The notes under the pieces are model-generated. The model ran no database searches and was not told where the DNA came from. It worked only from the letters and a program-made list of their open reading frames with translations. A stretch of 64,000 bases of DNA from Cordylochernes scorpioides (lineage: Eukaryota; Arthropoda; Arachnida; Pseudoscorpiones; Chernetidae), in the NCBI GenBank assembly GCA_030710605.1, contig CP092874.1, positions 73,163,044-73,227,043 on the forward strand, read 5' to 3'. A program made the translations under genes and the position numbers. Below, piece by piece: positions 1-10,475 of this stretch. How positions within the stretch are numbered: the stretch's first letter is position 1; each line of letters opens with the position of its first letter.

Positions 1-268
1 ACAATATTCTTAAAGAAATTGTACTCACTACCAAACTAAAGGTTTCATCAAAATCTAGCCCTTTTTGATCATTTCCTCTAGCAACAAGTCTTGCTTTATA
101 ATATCCATCTTCCTTTATCTTGAATACCCATCTGGAATTGAGTATTTTCTTTCCTTTAACTTTTCAGCATTCACAAAATAAGTTTCATTTTTCTCCAATG
201 AATATTTTTCTTCCTGGATTGCTTTTATCCAGTTTTCTTTGACTACTCCAGTTACTTCATCATACTAT
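1..268 (-). pseudogene. Copia-like reverse transcriptase fragment (copy A)
   Basis: Read on the minus strand, this stretch encodes the start of a Ty1/copia reverse transcriptase, with recognisable SRWVFKIK and YKARLVARG motifs followed by a DFDETFS segment. It is cut by the window edge on one side and by the Gypsy-1 solo LTR on the other. Internal frame breaks mean it is not functional. The integrase tail of the same element continues at 807-1250. Confidence 0.7.
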
Positions 269-806
269 TGTTGCGTTGTTGGTTAACAAAGAATAACTTC
301 CGTGGGTACAAAGGATCTTTAGGACTTTATTTAAGCCTAATCGATAAAATAATTACAGAAGAGTGCAAAAAATAAAACAACAATAAAGAACACAGCAGTT
401 ACAAACTCACCAACTGCAGCACTGTGAGGGAATGCAGGAGCAGAACAGGAGACAGAAGTTCGTAGAACCTTCTAGAATCTTCCAGGAAGTACACCGGCGT
501 CGGCCGACAGCCTCTTGAGACAGCAGCTTGCTTGGAGTACACCACGTAGCTTCTTCGTTCTTCGACCCCTTTTTCTTATCTTTCTTCTCTCCCTGGCATG
601 AGTTTCTCCTCCCTATATATCCCGGAGTAGATCTTTCCAGAACGGTCACGCTTGGTCAGTCAGCCAATCAGAAAGCCGCTAGCACAAAGCGTTGCGCAAT
701 AGCTGTAGATTGGCCAATCAGTTGTCTTCCGCTTTTTCTACATGATTCTTAAATGCTCTAGAACATTCTCTCTCCATCTGGAATGTGCTTTTATTTCTAC
801 GTAACA
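269..806 (-). mobile_element. Solo LTR of Gypsy-1 (copy A)
   Basis: A 538-bp sequence beginning TGTTGCG and ending GTAACA on the plus strand, closely matching both LTRs of the element at 33958-37361. It splits a copia fragment at exactly the position where copy B carries the whole element, with the same flanks (CTAT on the left, GTAT on the right, an imperfect target duplication). An 11-bp deletion near 507 separates it from the copy B LTRs. It is best read as the product of LTR-LTR recombination. Confidence 0.85.
465..768 (-). promoter_or_regulatory. LTR promoter with heat-shock elements, CCAAT and TATA boxes
   Basis: In the sense (minus) direction the LTR has a heat-shock-like array at 746-768 (GAA and TTC pentamers, two degenerate), inverted CCAAT boxes at 711-720 and 661-670, a TATATA box near 613-620, and a second array at 465-482 in which GAA, TTC, GAA and TTC alternate at exact 5-bp steps. 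Spacing of GAA/TTC modules every 5 bp is the known binding signature of heat-shock factor. Heat response is inferred. Confidence 0.5.
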
Positions 807-1250
807 GTATGTTACAATCCTATTTCTTCAGAAACAGAATTTAACACTTCATATTATTTTCTCTTACAGGTCTATCGGTGTTTTTTTCTATTCCTTAACA
901 TATATTTTGAATTTGTCGAGTTCTGTGGTTTATCATGGGTATCAACTTTCATTTTAGTGTCTTGACTCTCACCTATTTCAGAATCCAAATCTCTGTACCT
1001 TGGCCAAATGACTCTGGGCATTTCATTTGTTAGTTTTCCTGTAAACACCACGTCTCTTGCAATTATAATCCTTCTACTCTGCTTGTCCCACAATCTGTAT
1101 CCATTTCCACTGTATCGAATAAGCGAATATTTTTCACTCTTACTATCCAATTTTTCTTGATTCCCCAATTTTTTGAAGTAAACTTCATTCCCCAATAATT
1201 TTACATCAGAAAGATTAAGCTTTCTTCCATATCACATCTGTGCTGTTGTT
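807..1250 (-). pseudogene. Copia-like integrase C-terminal fragment (copy A)
   Basis: The minus-strand frame at 872-1195 encodes the C-terminal integrase region of copia elements, with a VYFKKLGNQEKLDSKSEKY segment followed by YRLWD and a valine-rich strand. It is the other half of the element interrupted by the solo LTR at 269-806. Sequence towards 1250 is degraded. No intact reading frame joins it to the RT part. Confidence 0.7.
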
Positions 1251-1623
1251 GTTTGTATTTAATTTGCAGGGATTCTTGTTGTATATATATTTTAATTGAT
1301 AAATTATTCTCACAGAGTATGTGTGTAAGATCACAAGTAAAATAGGCGCTAACCAAAGAAGAAAAAAAGTTCCATTGTTATATAATATTAGTTTCTATTT
1401 TATATTTTGTTCTCTCTCTCTTATGAATCAATAAATATAATGTTTGATTATATTTTTAGAGTCAGTTTCATTAAAAATTCTAAGCAAAGTTAACAATTGG
1501 TAGAAGAGATGGGTTGTTTGATATAAATTTCAAAATCAAAATATTTAATCAGAAGATTAAGCAAGAAGTTTATTCTATTCTGTGAACTGAAGCACTTCTG
1601 AGAAGATTTAAGGCATTAATATA
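1251..1623. other. AT-rich spacer, no gene seen
   Basis: Low-complexity AT-rich DNA between the copia fragment and the mariner, shared with copy B (38636-38969). In copy B it begins directly after the solo LTR insertion. I see no coding or structural signal. Confidence 0.6.
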
Positions 1624-2847
1624 CAAGGGTGAATCAATAAAAAAAACGATAAAAGTTTAATAGAAAAAAATAAAGAAGGAAACAAATGCATATAGGTATA
1701 CACATTTAAATTGAACTCTGTTGTTATATTTTAAAAAATCTCAAGTGAAGAAACCATCTGGCAACATTTTTTTCCAATAAAAATGGCATGGAATGCAACA
1801 GTAATACGTTTTCTTTATCACGAAGGAGTTAAACCATTTGAAATTTACTCCAGAATTAAAGCTATTTACAGTTTTAAATGTTTATCTCCAAATTAAATTT
1901 TTGAATGGATTAGTAAATTCAAAAGCGGCATAAAAAGTTAGGATGGCGCACCGCGACCTGGCGCCCCAGTCAAGGTTAGTGATGATGGAACCACCTGGGC
2001 CATTGACGAGATGATACAGAACGATCGTCGATCGTCACATTATCATTAGAATTATTTCTGCCGAACTTAAATTTAGTTATGATGGTGTCCAAAAATTATT
2101 ACAAAACATTTAAAGTACAGAAAAATTTGCACAAGATAGGTGCCTCACTGCTCACAAAGGAAATGAAGGAAAAACGTCTTAACGCTTCTATAGAGCTTTT
2201 GGAATGCTATGAATTTAAGGGTGAAGGTTTTCTTGATATAAAAGTGACTGGAGATGAATCATGGATACACCATCACATTCCTGACTCTAAAAGAGCAAGT
2301 GCAAAATGGCATCACATGCTGGAAAAGTACTCTTGACTATTTTTTGGGACAGTAAAGGACGCATCTTAGAAGATTATCTTCCTAAAGGCCAAACAGTTAA
2401 TAGCATAGTTTATTCTGAGCTCCTTGAAAAAAAAATTAAAGTCAAAAATTCATTCCGAAAGGCGTGATTTGCTGAGCAAAGGTGTTAGACTACAGTATGA
2501 TAATGCAGGGCCCCACGTGTCAAATCTCACCATTGAAACCATCAAAAAATCAAATTTTAAAGTTCTAATTCATCTCCCTTACTCTCCTGATTTATCCCCA
2601 GTGATTATTATTTATTTGGGCACTTAAAATATTTTTGAGGGGCATGACTTTCAAGACTGATGATGCGGTGCATGGATGGCTTGCCCAACACACACAAGAT
2701 TTTTTCTTAAAGAGAATTTACAAGCTACCTGACCTTTGGAAGAAGTGTATAGAAAAAGGAGGGGGTGTAGATGATTAAAAAATAAAATTGTGTTTTAGTT
2801 TCCACTTTTGAAAAATACTTTTATCGTTTTTTATTGATCCCCCCTTG
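1624..2847 (+). mobile_element. Mariner element with dead transposase (copy A)
   Basis: Terminal inverted repeats of about 33 bp (CAAGGGTGAATCAATAAAAA at the left, matched by the complement of the right end) are flanked by TA dinucleotides, the usual mariner target duplication. Inside is a transposase remnant with helix-turn-helix region motifs (GVKPFEI), the first catalytic motif TGDESW near 2250, the second in QYDNAGPH near 2500, and PYSPDLSP near 2580. Several stops occur. A frameshift after PYSPDLSP removes the third catalytic Asp from frame. Spacing suggests a D34D mariner. Length of 1.2 kb is typical. Confidence 0.88.
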
Positions 2848-2849
2848 TA

Positions 2850-4570
2850 GATTAATTTAAATTATATATATGTATTGCATGTTTGAATATTCAGAAAGAA
2901 CTGCTAAGTGTTTATTATGGATTCAAAAGGTTTGAATATCTATTATCAGGACACACTTTCGTTGTCCAGACGGATTACCAGCCTTTATTGCCTCTAGTCA
3001 AAAAACCGCTGAGTAATATATACCCGCTTCTACAAAGATTAGTGATGAAACTTTTGGCATTTGACTTAAAATTTCAGTACAAACCAGGAAAATACTTGAT
3101 TGTCGCTGATACCCTATCCAAGGATACTCACCCCATGGACGAAATACCAACACCTTTTCTTGAGGATAAAAGAATGGTCAAGATGGTGTATGTTAATATA
3201 TCGACTAAAAACTGGTAATGCTGCAGAAATATACCCGAGAGGATCCCGCTTTAGTTAAAATAATAAATCATGTGATTGAGGGGTGGCCAATATGCAAAAA
3301 AGACGTCGATGAAGATGCTAAAGCATTTTTCGATTTCAGACACCGTTTATATTTATGGAATGATCTATTATGTATCGGATCGGCCATAGTTATTCTGAGG
3401 ACACAAAGGAATAATATGCTCAATCTGTTGCACCAATCGCACCAAGAGATATCAGCAATTCAGTGTTTGGCGCGAGAATCTTTGTTTTGGCCGGGAATGT
3501 CCATCGACATTGCTGAAAGAATAAAAGATTGTGAAATTTATCAAAAATATCAGAAATCGAAAATACAGCAGCCGTTAAAAACCTTTCCCAGTTCCAGATT
3601 ATCCATGGCAGACAGTATCATTGGACATTTTTATATTCAGAAAAAGCCCCATTTGTTAGTGGTCGACAGATATAGTGGCTACAGGAGGTATTTGCATTAA
3701 ACCCACCTACGGCGATTAATGTAAAAAATAAATTGAGAGAAACATTTGCACGATTGGGGATTCTGGAAACGATGATGTCCGACAATAGTCCACCGTTTCG
3801 CTCAGAAATTATGAGGGACTTCTGTATAAAATTGGGTATAAAACAGATATTTTCAAGTCCACACCTTCATAGATCAAATAGTCTGGCCGAAAGAAACATT
3901 CAAACAATAAAAAATCAATTAATCAAATGTAGAGATGAAGGATCTGACCCATATCTGGCTATTTTGACATATACGAATACACCAAAGAATGACCTACTGT
4001 CACCGGCACAGCTATGTTTATCGAGGAGCCTTCGATGTCAAATCCCAGAATTACACCTCTATATAGACCATATAAAACTAATTGGAGAAGTATAGAGGAT
4101 GCCAAAAGAAGAAGACAGAGCTCAATGAAAGTATATTATGACAGAAACAGTAAGCTATCCCAAGGTCAATGTAGGAGAGGAGGCATGGTGTCAAATGAAT
4201 CCAAAAGAGACATGAACACCGGTGAAGATTTCAGCGAAAACTAATTCTCCTCAGAGCTTTGAAGTCTTAACACCATCAGGCAACAAGTTGATAAGAAATC
4301 AACAATTTATTAGGCAGAAAGATGGATTCAACGAAAAAAGGAAGTTGTCTGTAGAACCAATTCCCTGCTCCCCAGCAGCTCAACATCTGCATTACGGCAG
4401 TCCTACAATAGGAGAGTCATCCACAACCCCGATACAGCGGTCAAGTGAAGAAACTAATAGTAAGCAGAAGGAAAATGCGACTGCATCCACTGGGATTTCA
4501 CCAGAACCATCTGGAAGGCCCGGTTTTCAAGGTTTGGAAGAGAATTAAAAAACCACAAAGACTTTGTTTT
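2850..4570 (+). pseudogene. Ty3/gypsy RNase H-integrase remnant (Gypsy-A, copy A)
   Basis: Three consecutive open frames encode the end of RNase H (QTDYQPL, ending KYLIVADTLSK), the integrase zinc-binding region with a damaged HHCC, and the catalytic core with SDNSPPF and an SNSLAERNIQ motif holding the Asp and Glu. A basic C-terminal tail continues to about 4548. Gag, protease and reverse transcriptase are absent; the element starts abruptly next to the mariner end. Frames are broken near 3218, 3700 and 4100. Copy B has the same truncated start, so the loss predates the duplication. Confidence 0.85.
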
Positions 4571-4684
4571 TAAGCAGAGGGGAAACATGTCAACGGCCTT
4601 TTGTTTTGCCTGATTTATTTATTAATGGTTGTCCAAATTCGTGACAGTCTTTAATTGTTGTATTGTTGTAGCAGAGGGGAAATA

Positions 4685-4911
4685 TGTTGTGATATGTTAA
4701 AATAACCTATAATAATGTTACGTATTGTATATATTATTGACTATGCAAAATCATGGCATTTGTCAATTATTTTAGCTTTATGTTAAATATTTCCTTTTCA
4801 CCTCTATTTTATTATTTTGTATAGTAGGAGATTACTGTATTAAATGGACATTCAGTTCATCTTGTAAAGCTAGAACGAGTCTTATTCAGATACCACTTAG
4901 CCATTACAACA
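4685..4911 (+). repeat. 3' LTR of Gypsy-A (copy A)
   Basis: A 227-bp LTR, TGTTGTGATATG to ATTACAACA, directly preceded by a purine-rich tract (AGCAGAGGGGAAATA) that would prime plus-strand synthesis. A related purine tract also lies near 4576. The matching 5' LTR is missing. The copy B counterpart is 45077-45303. Confidence 0.75.
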
Positions 4912-4929
4912 AAAATTAATGGCAATCCG

Positions 4930-5403
4930 TTCAAACGGGCACCTACATTGTAGATCTTCAACTTTCCTTTAAACAAAATTCCTTTTAACAAAAACAATAA
5001 TAAAGAAAACAACAGTTACAAACTCATCAACTGCATCAGAGTGAAGGAAAGCAGGAGCAGAACAGGAGACAGAAGTTGGTAGAACCTTCTAGAATTTTCC
5101 ACGAAATACACCGGTGTCGAAGGTAAGCAGCAGCCCGACCTCTTGAGACAGCAGCGTTTGCTTGGAGTCCACCACGTAGCTTCGTTCTTCTTCTCCTCGG
5201 CATGAGTTCCTCATACCTATATATCCCGGAATAAATCTTTCCATAACGGTCATGGTTGGTCAGCCATTCAGAAATCCACCAGCGCTAAGTCTTGCGCAAT
5301 CGCTTTAGATTGGCCAATCAGTTGTTCTCTGATTTTTCTACACTATTCTTGAACGTTCTGAAGCATTTTGTATTCTGGAATGTGCTTTTTATTCTACGTA
5401 ACA
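4930..5403 (-). repeat. Diverged relic of a Gypsy-1-type LTR (copy A)
   Basis: The sequence resembles the Gypsy-1 LTR (tracts around 5015-5110 and the ACGTAACA end at 5403) plus a short piece of internal sequence at 4935-4975 that matches 34857-34885. It is much more diverged than the LTRs of the full element, so it is an older relative. The copy B counterpart is at 45326-45795. Confidence 0.6.
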
Positions 5404-5882
5404 CTATTTTAAAGGAAGAGGTACCGTTTTTCAAATTACATGATATTACTTTATTTATTTTTTTTTGCTTTATTGAATTTTTAAATTCTGTTGTAATACC
5501 CGCGGTTTCTTAAATTTCTATTTCGCACAACAGTAATAACATGTAAATTATACACACATTACTTATTTAATTATTTTTACATTTATCGCTTAAAAACGCA
5601 AAAGTTAAAATACTTTAAACATTTTTATTTTCCACCTTTTATTATTAATTTTTTATATACAGTATATTCGTCCTTAATTGTTTTGACTTCCATTTGAATG
5701 AATTTTTTTCATAAAATATATTTTTTTTACTTATAGATAAATCGATCTCCATAAAAATTTGAAATTATTTTTTTTAAATACACACATTTTATAGTTAAAC
5801 TTTTAAAATTTTTCTTACAGTTATTTTACAGTTATACATATATTTTTACATTTACCTTTTAATGAATTATATTTTATGTACT
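5404..5882. other. AT-rich non-coding DNA, no gene seen
   Basis: Poly-T-rich sequence shared with copy B (45796-46275). It ends with GTACT (5878-5882), the target site duplicated by the Copia-1 insertion. Confidence 0.6.
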
Positions 5883-6133
5883 TGATATAGGCTTAGAAAA
5901 AAAATACGATGTTTCTTTTTTTAAGGATTTCTAGTTGTTTTTGTACTCACGTATGTTGTAGTTACGAGGACATCCCTTTAGATAAAAACAAATATATATT
6001 TATTTAAGGAACGACTTGTTCCAAAACAAATATTGTTAAAACAAGCTAGCGATAAAACATAACAGAAAGGTTGAAGGTAGAAGTTGGAAGTGACGTCAGC
6101 ATCGATGATGATAAAGTCTAAGTCTGCGTAACA
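5883..6133 (-). repeat. Copia-1 3' LTR
   Basis: A 251-bp LTR (TGATATAGG to GCGTAACA on the plus strand), downstream in element sense. It differs from the 5' LTR by a few substitutions and short A/T-run indels, so the insertion is young but not brand new. Confidence 0.9.
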
Positions 6134-6142
6134 ATTCCCTCC

Positions 6143-7210
6143 TTACTTTGTCTTTATTCCCACGATGCTGAGGTTCTCCAGGTGTTTCTTCATCTGGTCT
6201 CGGGATAGGTCCTTTGTGAAGATATCCGCCTCCAGGTCCTGAGATGGCTTGTACAGAAGGCAGATGTCTCTGGATTCATAACAGTCTCTCAAGAAGTGGT
6301 ACTTTCTGTTGATATGTCTACAGCGACTGCTTTGTTTAGGGCTGGAGATCCAGTTGATCAATGGCTGACTGTCTGTATAGATCGCAGTTGGTTTTTCCAT
6401 GAAATTCCATTCTTCCAGCTCTCGTAACAGGTTTATTATCCACTTGATTTGACAGCTGCTTTCACAAGCAGCTATCATTTCCGCTTCCATTGTGGAGAGG
6501 GCGACGAGTGGTTGTTTACTACTTTTCCAGTCTATAGTTGCTTCGCCGAGCTTCAATACATATCCGCCGTAGGATTTTCCATCATGAGTGGTCGACTAGC
6601 TGGCATCGGTGTAGGACTTCAGGATTCCAGTCTTCCCTCTTTCAAATTTCACTCCTAGGTCAATTGTTCCTCGTAGGTATCTCATCACTCTTTTGATTGC
6701 TGTCCAGTGCATCTGTTTTGGTTGTCTGGAGTACTGTGAAAGTTTGCTAGTGATGTAAGCGATATCGGGTCTGGTGTTAACAGCTAGAAACATTAGCATT
6801 CCAAGGGCTTCTTGGTAAGTGTGCTGATCACAATTGTCATCTTCAATATGATTGTCCAAATTGATTTCTTTGGAACCTGGTGTTGGAACTTCCTTACAAG
6901 TTTCCATTCCCTATTTCTGCAATATTTGTTGTACATAGTGGCTTTGCTGTAGCGAAATTCCCTCCTTGTCTTGTATGATCTTGATTCCCAAAAACATGCC
7001 TTTACATGTTACATCCTTTATTTCCAGGTGATGTCTCAATTTATTGATGAATCTGTTTGAGGTATCTTCAGAATCTGAGACAGTGATAAAGTCATCAACA
7101 TATATCCCTACATAGAAGTATTTGTCTTCATTCTTCCATTTAAATAGGCAAGGATCAGATTTAAGTTTTTCCAGTCCACAGTCATGAAGTACTTGACTGA
7201 ATTTCTCATA
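6143..7210 (-). pseudogene. Copia-1 RT C-terminal half and RNase H
   Basis: After the frameshift, the RT active site YVDDF is readable near 7095-7110. An in-frame stop near 6910 separates it from METCKEVPTPGS and RPDIAYITSKLSQYSRQP. Another stop near 6596 precedes the RNase H part with KQPLVALSTMEAEMIAA and a terminal DIFTKDL. All catalytic motifs are present but spread over three frames, so damage is recent and light. Confidence 0.85.
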
Positions 7211-8209
7211 TCACGATCTTCCGGATTGAGGTAGACTGTAAATACTTTTGCTGAGTTTGCAAACTTTGTTTCTGTCTTGGACAAATCCAGCAGGTTGTTC
7301 CATGAATATTGTATTTTCAATGTTTCCATTTAGATAGGCTGCTTTCACATCAAATAGTTTAATGACTGAATCTTTTGTTGCTGCCATTGACAAAACAGTC
7401 CTGAGGGTGGCATTTTTAATTACAGGGCTGAAACTTTCGTTGTAATCTCTTCCTGGGATTTGGTTGTATCCCATTGCAACAAGTCTAGCTTTGTAAGTTT
7501 TGTTTTTGTTTTCTTGGTCTTTAGATATTTTGAACACCCATTTACTTTTGACAACTTTAGCGTTTACAGGTCTAGGTACCAGTTCCCATACTTGATGCGA
7601 GTACATGTTCTGTATTTCCTCAAGCATTGCGTTCTCCCAATGTTTCTTGTCTTCGCATGCGATGGCTTCTTCATAGTCTTTCAGAATGGTTTCATTCGTA
7701 GTAGCCAGAACGTAGTCATCGAATCTTTTAGGTATTGTTCGAGTTCTTTGTGGTCTGTCTGATCCACTTGACTCTGTCTGTCTGTTGATCATGGTATCTG
7801 GTGCTGGCTCTTCAATATCAACATCTGATAGAACATGATTGTCCAGTTGTTCATCCTCCTGAATGAAGAAATATGTGTCAGTGTCCGTATTATTATCACT
7901 TTGTTTTTCTTCCGAGATGACATTATTGTTCTCTCTGAAGTGAATATCTGCGGTTTCAAGAATGACTCTCGCTGTGATATCAAAAACTCGATAAGCTCTT
8001 CTGCATCTTGAATAGCCCACAAATATTCCTCTTTTAGATTTAGCTTCTAGTTTGTGTCTTTGATGATTCTCGAGTTTATAGAAGACTTCACAACCAAATC
8101 TCATGATGTGAGAGACAGATGGCTTTTTACCTTTCCATTTTTCCATAGGGGTAGTGTCTGGGTCATTGGTTGTGGGAGTTAGATTGTACAGATATGCAGC
8201 TGTATTCAC
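7211..8209 (-). pseudogene. Copia-1 integrase C-terminus and RT N-terminal half
   Basis: A 332-codon open segment. It starts in the integrase tail (MRFGCEVFYKLENH, KRGIFVGYS), passes an acidic linker, and enters RT (KWVFKISKD, YKARLVAMGYNQ, FDVKAAYLNG, EQPAGFV). It ends at a frameshift shortly before the catalytic YVDD. The join to the Gag frame through 8210-8493 has several frame breaks. Confidence 0.85.
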
Positions 8210-8493
8210 AGCTTCTGCCCAGAAGTGTAGGGGTAATTGGGAGTCTGCCAGTTTGGGAGTTTGTCTAATAGTGTTCTGTTAGCTCTTTCAACTCTCCCAT
8301 TGCTTCTTGGGTGTACGGTGTAGTTAGTTCATGTTTAATTCCTTTGGATTCTATGAAGGTTTCAAGGTTTTTATTGATAAATTCTGTTCCGTTATCTGTT
8401 CAAAGTCGTTTTAGTTTTGAGTTTAGCTCGTTTTCTCTCTTTACAATAAACTTCTTCAAACTTCTGCTGCTGAGAGTTTATCTTTGAGAAATT

Positions 8494-10101
8494 CTACAAA
8501 TATTCTCCCAGAAAACCATCTACGATGGTCAAGAAATATTTACTTTCGCCCAAGGAGTTTATTCTCATTGGACCACAGAGATCGACATAAATGGCTTCAA
8601 AGGGGTAGCTTTCCTGATTGCTATTTGTGTGAACATAGGGTACTTTGGTCATTTTTCCCAAGGAGCAAGCATCACATTGATCAAGGGTACCATTTATAGA
8701 GTCCAAGCCTTTTAGAAGATTGTTCTTCAAAATCAGGTCTAATTTGTTGTCACTAGGATGTCCTAACCTTCTGTGCCATGCAATCCTAGAATTGTCCTTT
8801 GAAATCAAGCAATGTTTATTTGGAACATGAGTTGCTTCAGATAAACGTGATAGGTTCAATGTGTACATGTTACCATCAAAGTTGCCTGTTCCTATTAGCT
8901 TGTCATCAGAAGAGTATATGTATGCTCCTTCAGAGTTCAAAAGAACAGAGTTCCCTCTTCTTACTACGCTTGGAATGGACATTAGATTTCCTTTCAGGTG
9001 TGGTACATGGAGGACATTATGCAGGGTTACAGCGTTGTTAAGTTTGTCCTTACCTTGTACAGTAGCTTGGATTGATCCTGATGAGGTAGATTCGATCTGT
9101 CTCCCTTCTTCCGCCACTTGTATGCTTCTTCTCTCCTCCGTCTTGTGCTCGATCCATTCACCATGGGAAGTCATGTGGCTTGTGCACGCAGAATCAATTA
9201 TCCACACGTCCTGAGTTGTCGGGCGTTCCTCCCTTGTGCTTACATGTAGTGCGTATTCTGAAGTGGAGTCTCTTCGTTGGGATGGTTCCTTCGTTCGTTC
9301 TTGGATTGCTGATCTGGCCGCGTCTTTGTTTTGTTTTGGTCCTTTATGGTAGTTCCTTGTACTGGCCATGTTATTTTTGTTTGTTGTATTATTTTGATTT
9401 CCTTTGTTGTTAGGGTTGAACCAACAGTCTTTCTTTAAATGTCCTTTTCTTTTGCAAATGTAACATGACTTTTCTTTGAATTGGTTGCCTGATGATCTGA
9501 AAGCATTTTCATGATTTTTGCTTCTGTCCTGTCTTTTCTTCTCGAAATCCAGTAGAGTTTGTCTCAAGTCTGGTAAGGAGATTCCTCTGTTTATTGACAG
9601 TGCTGCTGTGATCGTGTCAAAGTTAGGTGTGAGTCCTTCAACGATGTATCGTACAAGTTCTCTTTCTGTTACAGTCTTTCCTAGCTGGGTGATCTCTTGT
9701 GCCAGTTTCTGTGCTCGTACAATATACATGTTAACATTTTCATTTGGGTTCAATTTTAGTCTGGCTAGATCCAACATTAGGTCTATCCTTTTATTTTCTA
9801 GAGATCCTTCAAACCTTTTCTTTATGTCGTACCAAATTCTTTTGGCCCTTTTATCGCCTCGAAAGATGATTGTTAAGTCATCCGAAAGTGACAATATTAT
9901 TAGGCTGTATGCTTCCCGATTCTTTTTCTTCCAAATATCATATTCTAGTTTATTATTTGTAAAGTCTGGCTCGTCATTAACAATTACGTCCTCGAAGAGA
10001 TCTTTTGAATCTAGAATTGCTTCCATTTTCATGGACCACGTTGTATAGTTGTTTTCTGTTAACTGTTCAATTTTTGCTAAGTTATATGTATACATTTTCA
10101 T
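8494..10101 (-). CDS. Copia-1 Gag-protease-integrase N-terminal polyprotein (broken)
   Basis: A 535-codon frame. It begins with a copia-type Gag domain (NYTTWSMKMEAIL near the start, FEGSLENKRIDLM near residue 95). A CCHC zinc knuckle (CYICKRKGHLKKDC) lies near residue 212. The protease motif WIIDSACTSHM has Ala where many copia proteases have Gly. The integrase zinc-binding segment with WHRRLGHPS follows, then the start of the catalytic core with YVDLCGPM. The frame ends inside integrase at FLTIVDGF, where frameshifts begin. The product would form particles and possibly cleave itself, but cannot integrate. Confidence 0.88.
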   Translation of the reverse strand: MKMYTYNLAKIEQLTENNYTTWSMKMEAILDSKDLFEDVIVNDEPDFTNNKLEYDIWKKKNREAYSLIILSLSDDLTIIFRGDKRAKRIWYDIKKRFEGSLENKRIDLMLDLARLKLNPNENVNMYIVRAQKLAQEITQLGKTVTERELVRYIVEGLTPNFDTITAALSINRGISLPDLRQTLLDFEKKRQDRSKNHENAFRSSGNQFKEKSCYICKRKGHLKKDCWFNPNNKGNQNNTTNKNNMASTRNYHKGPKQNKDAARSAIQERTKEPSQRRDSTSEYALHVSTREERPTTQDVWIIDSACTSHMTSHGEWIEHKTEERRSIQVAEEGRQIESTSSGSIQATVQGKDKLNNAVTLHNVLHVPHLKGNLMSIPSVVRRGNSVLLNSEGAYIYSSDDKLIGTGNFDGNMYTLNLSRLSEATHVPNKHCLISKDNSRIAWHRRLGHPSDNKLDLILKNNLLKGLDSINGTLDQCDACSLGKMTKVPYVHTNSNQESYPFEAIYVDLCGPMRINSLGESKYFLTIVDGFLGEYL

Positions 10102-10222
10102 TCAATTTTTATTTTCTTTCTAAATTGGCGATTAGTCCAATTATTTAATTTCTTTTTGATTTAAATGAATCAATTGGTGGTTAGTCCAATTCGCGCGCCC
10201 AAACCACGCTCTGCTACCAAAT

Positions 10223-10470
10223 TGATATAGGCTTAGCAAAAAATACGATGTTTCTTTTTAAGGATTTCTAGTTGTTTTTGTACTTACGTATGTTGTAGTT
10301 ACGAGGACATCCCTTTAGATAAAAACAAATATATATTTATTTAAGGAACGACTTGTTCCAAAACAAATATTGTTAAAACAAGCTAGCGATAAAACATAAC
10401 AGAAAGGTTAAAGGTAGAAGTTGGAAGTGACGTCAGCATCGATGATGATAAAGTCTAAGTCTGCGTAACA
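10223..10470 (-). repeat. Copia-1 5' LTR
   Basis: A 248-bp LTR, upstream in element sense, followed on the minus strand by the primer-binding site TGGTAGCAGAG. The flank GTACT at 10471-10475 repeats the left-hand target site. Confidence 0.9.
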
Positions 10471-10475
10471 GTACT

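Larger units (their letters stand above)
5883..10470 (-). mobile_element. Copia-1, near-complete Ty1/copia retrotransposon
   Basis: LTRs at 5883-6133 and 10223-10470 bracket gag, protease, integrase, RT and RNase H sequences read on the minus strand. Target duplication GTACT (5878-5882 and 10471-10475) and the uninterrupted site in copy B at about 46273 confirm the exact insertion. The primer-binding site next to the 5' LTR (just left of 10223) reads TGGTAGCAGAG, complementary to the 3' end of initiator tRNA-Met. Domain order gag-PR-IN-RT-RH is the copia order. Frameshifts in integrase and RT and a stop near 6910 make it defective. Confidence 0.92.

Noticed and set aside
407..752. Open frames on both strands in the Gypsy-1 LTR, repeated at 34161-34452 and 37016-37307
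   Set aside because: They overlap promoter boxes in an LTR, lack any domain, and recur only because the LTR recurs.
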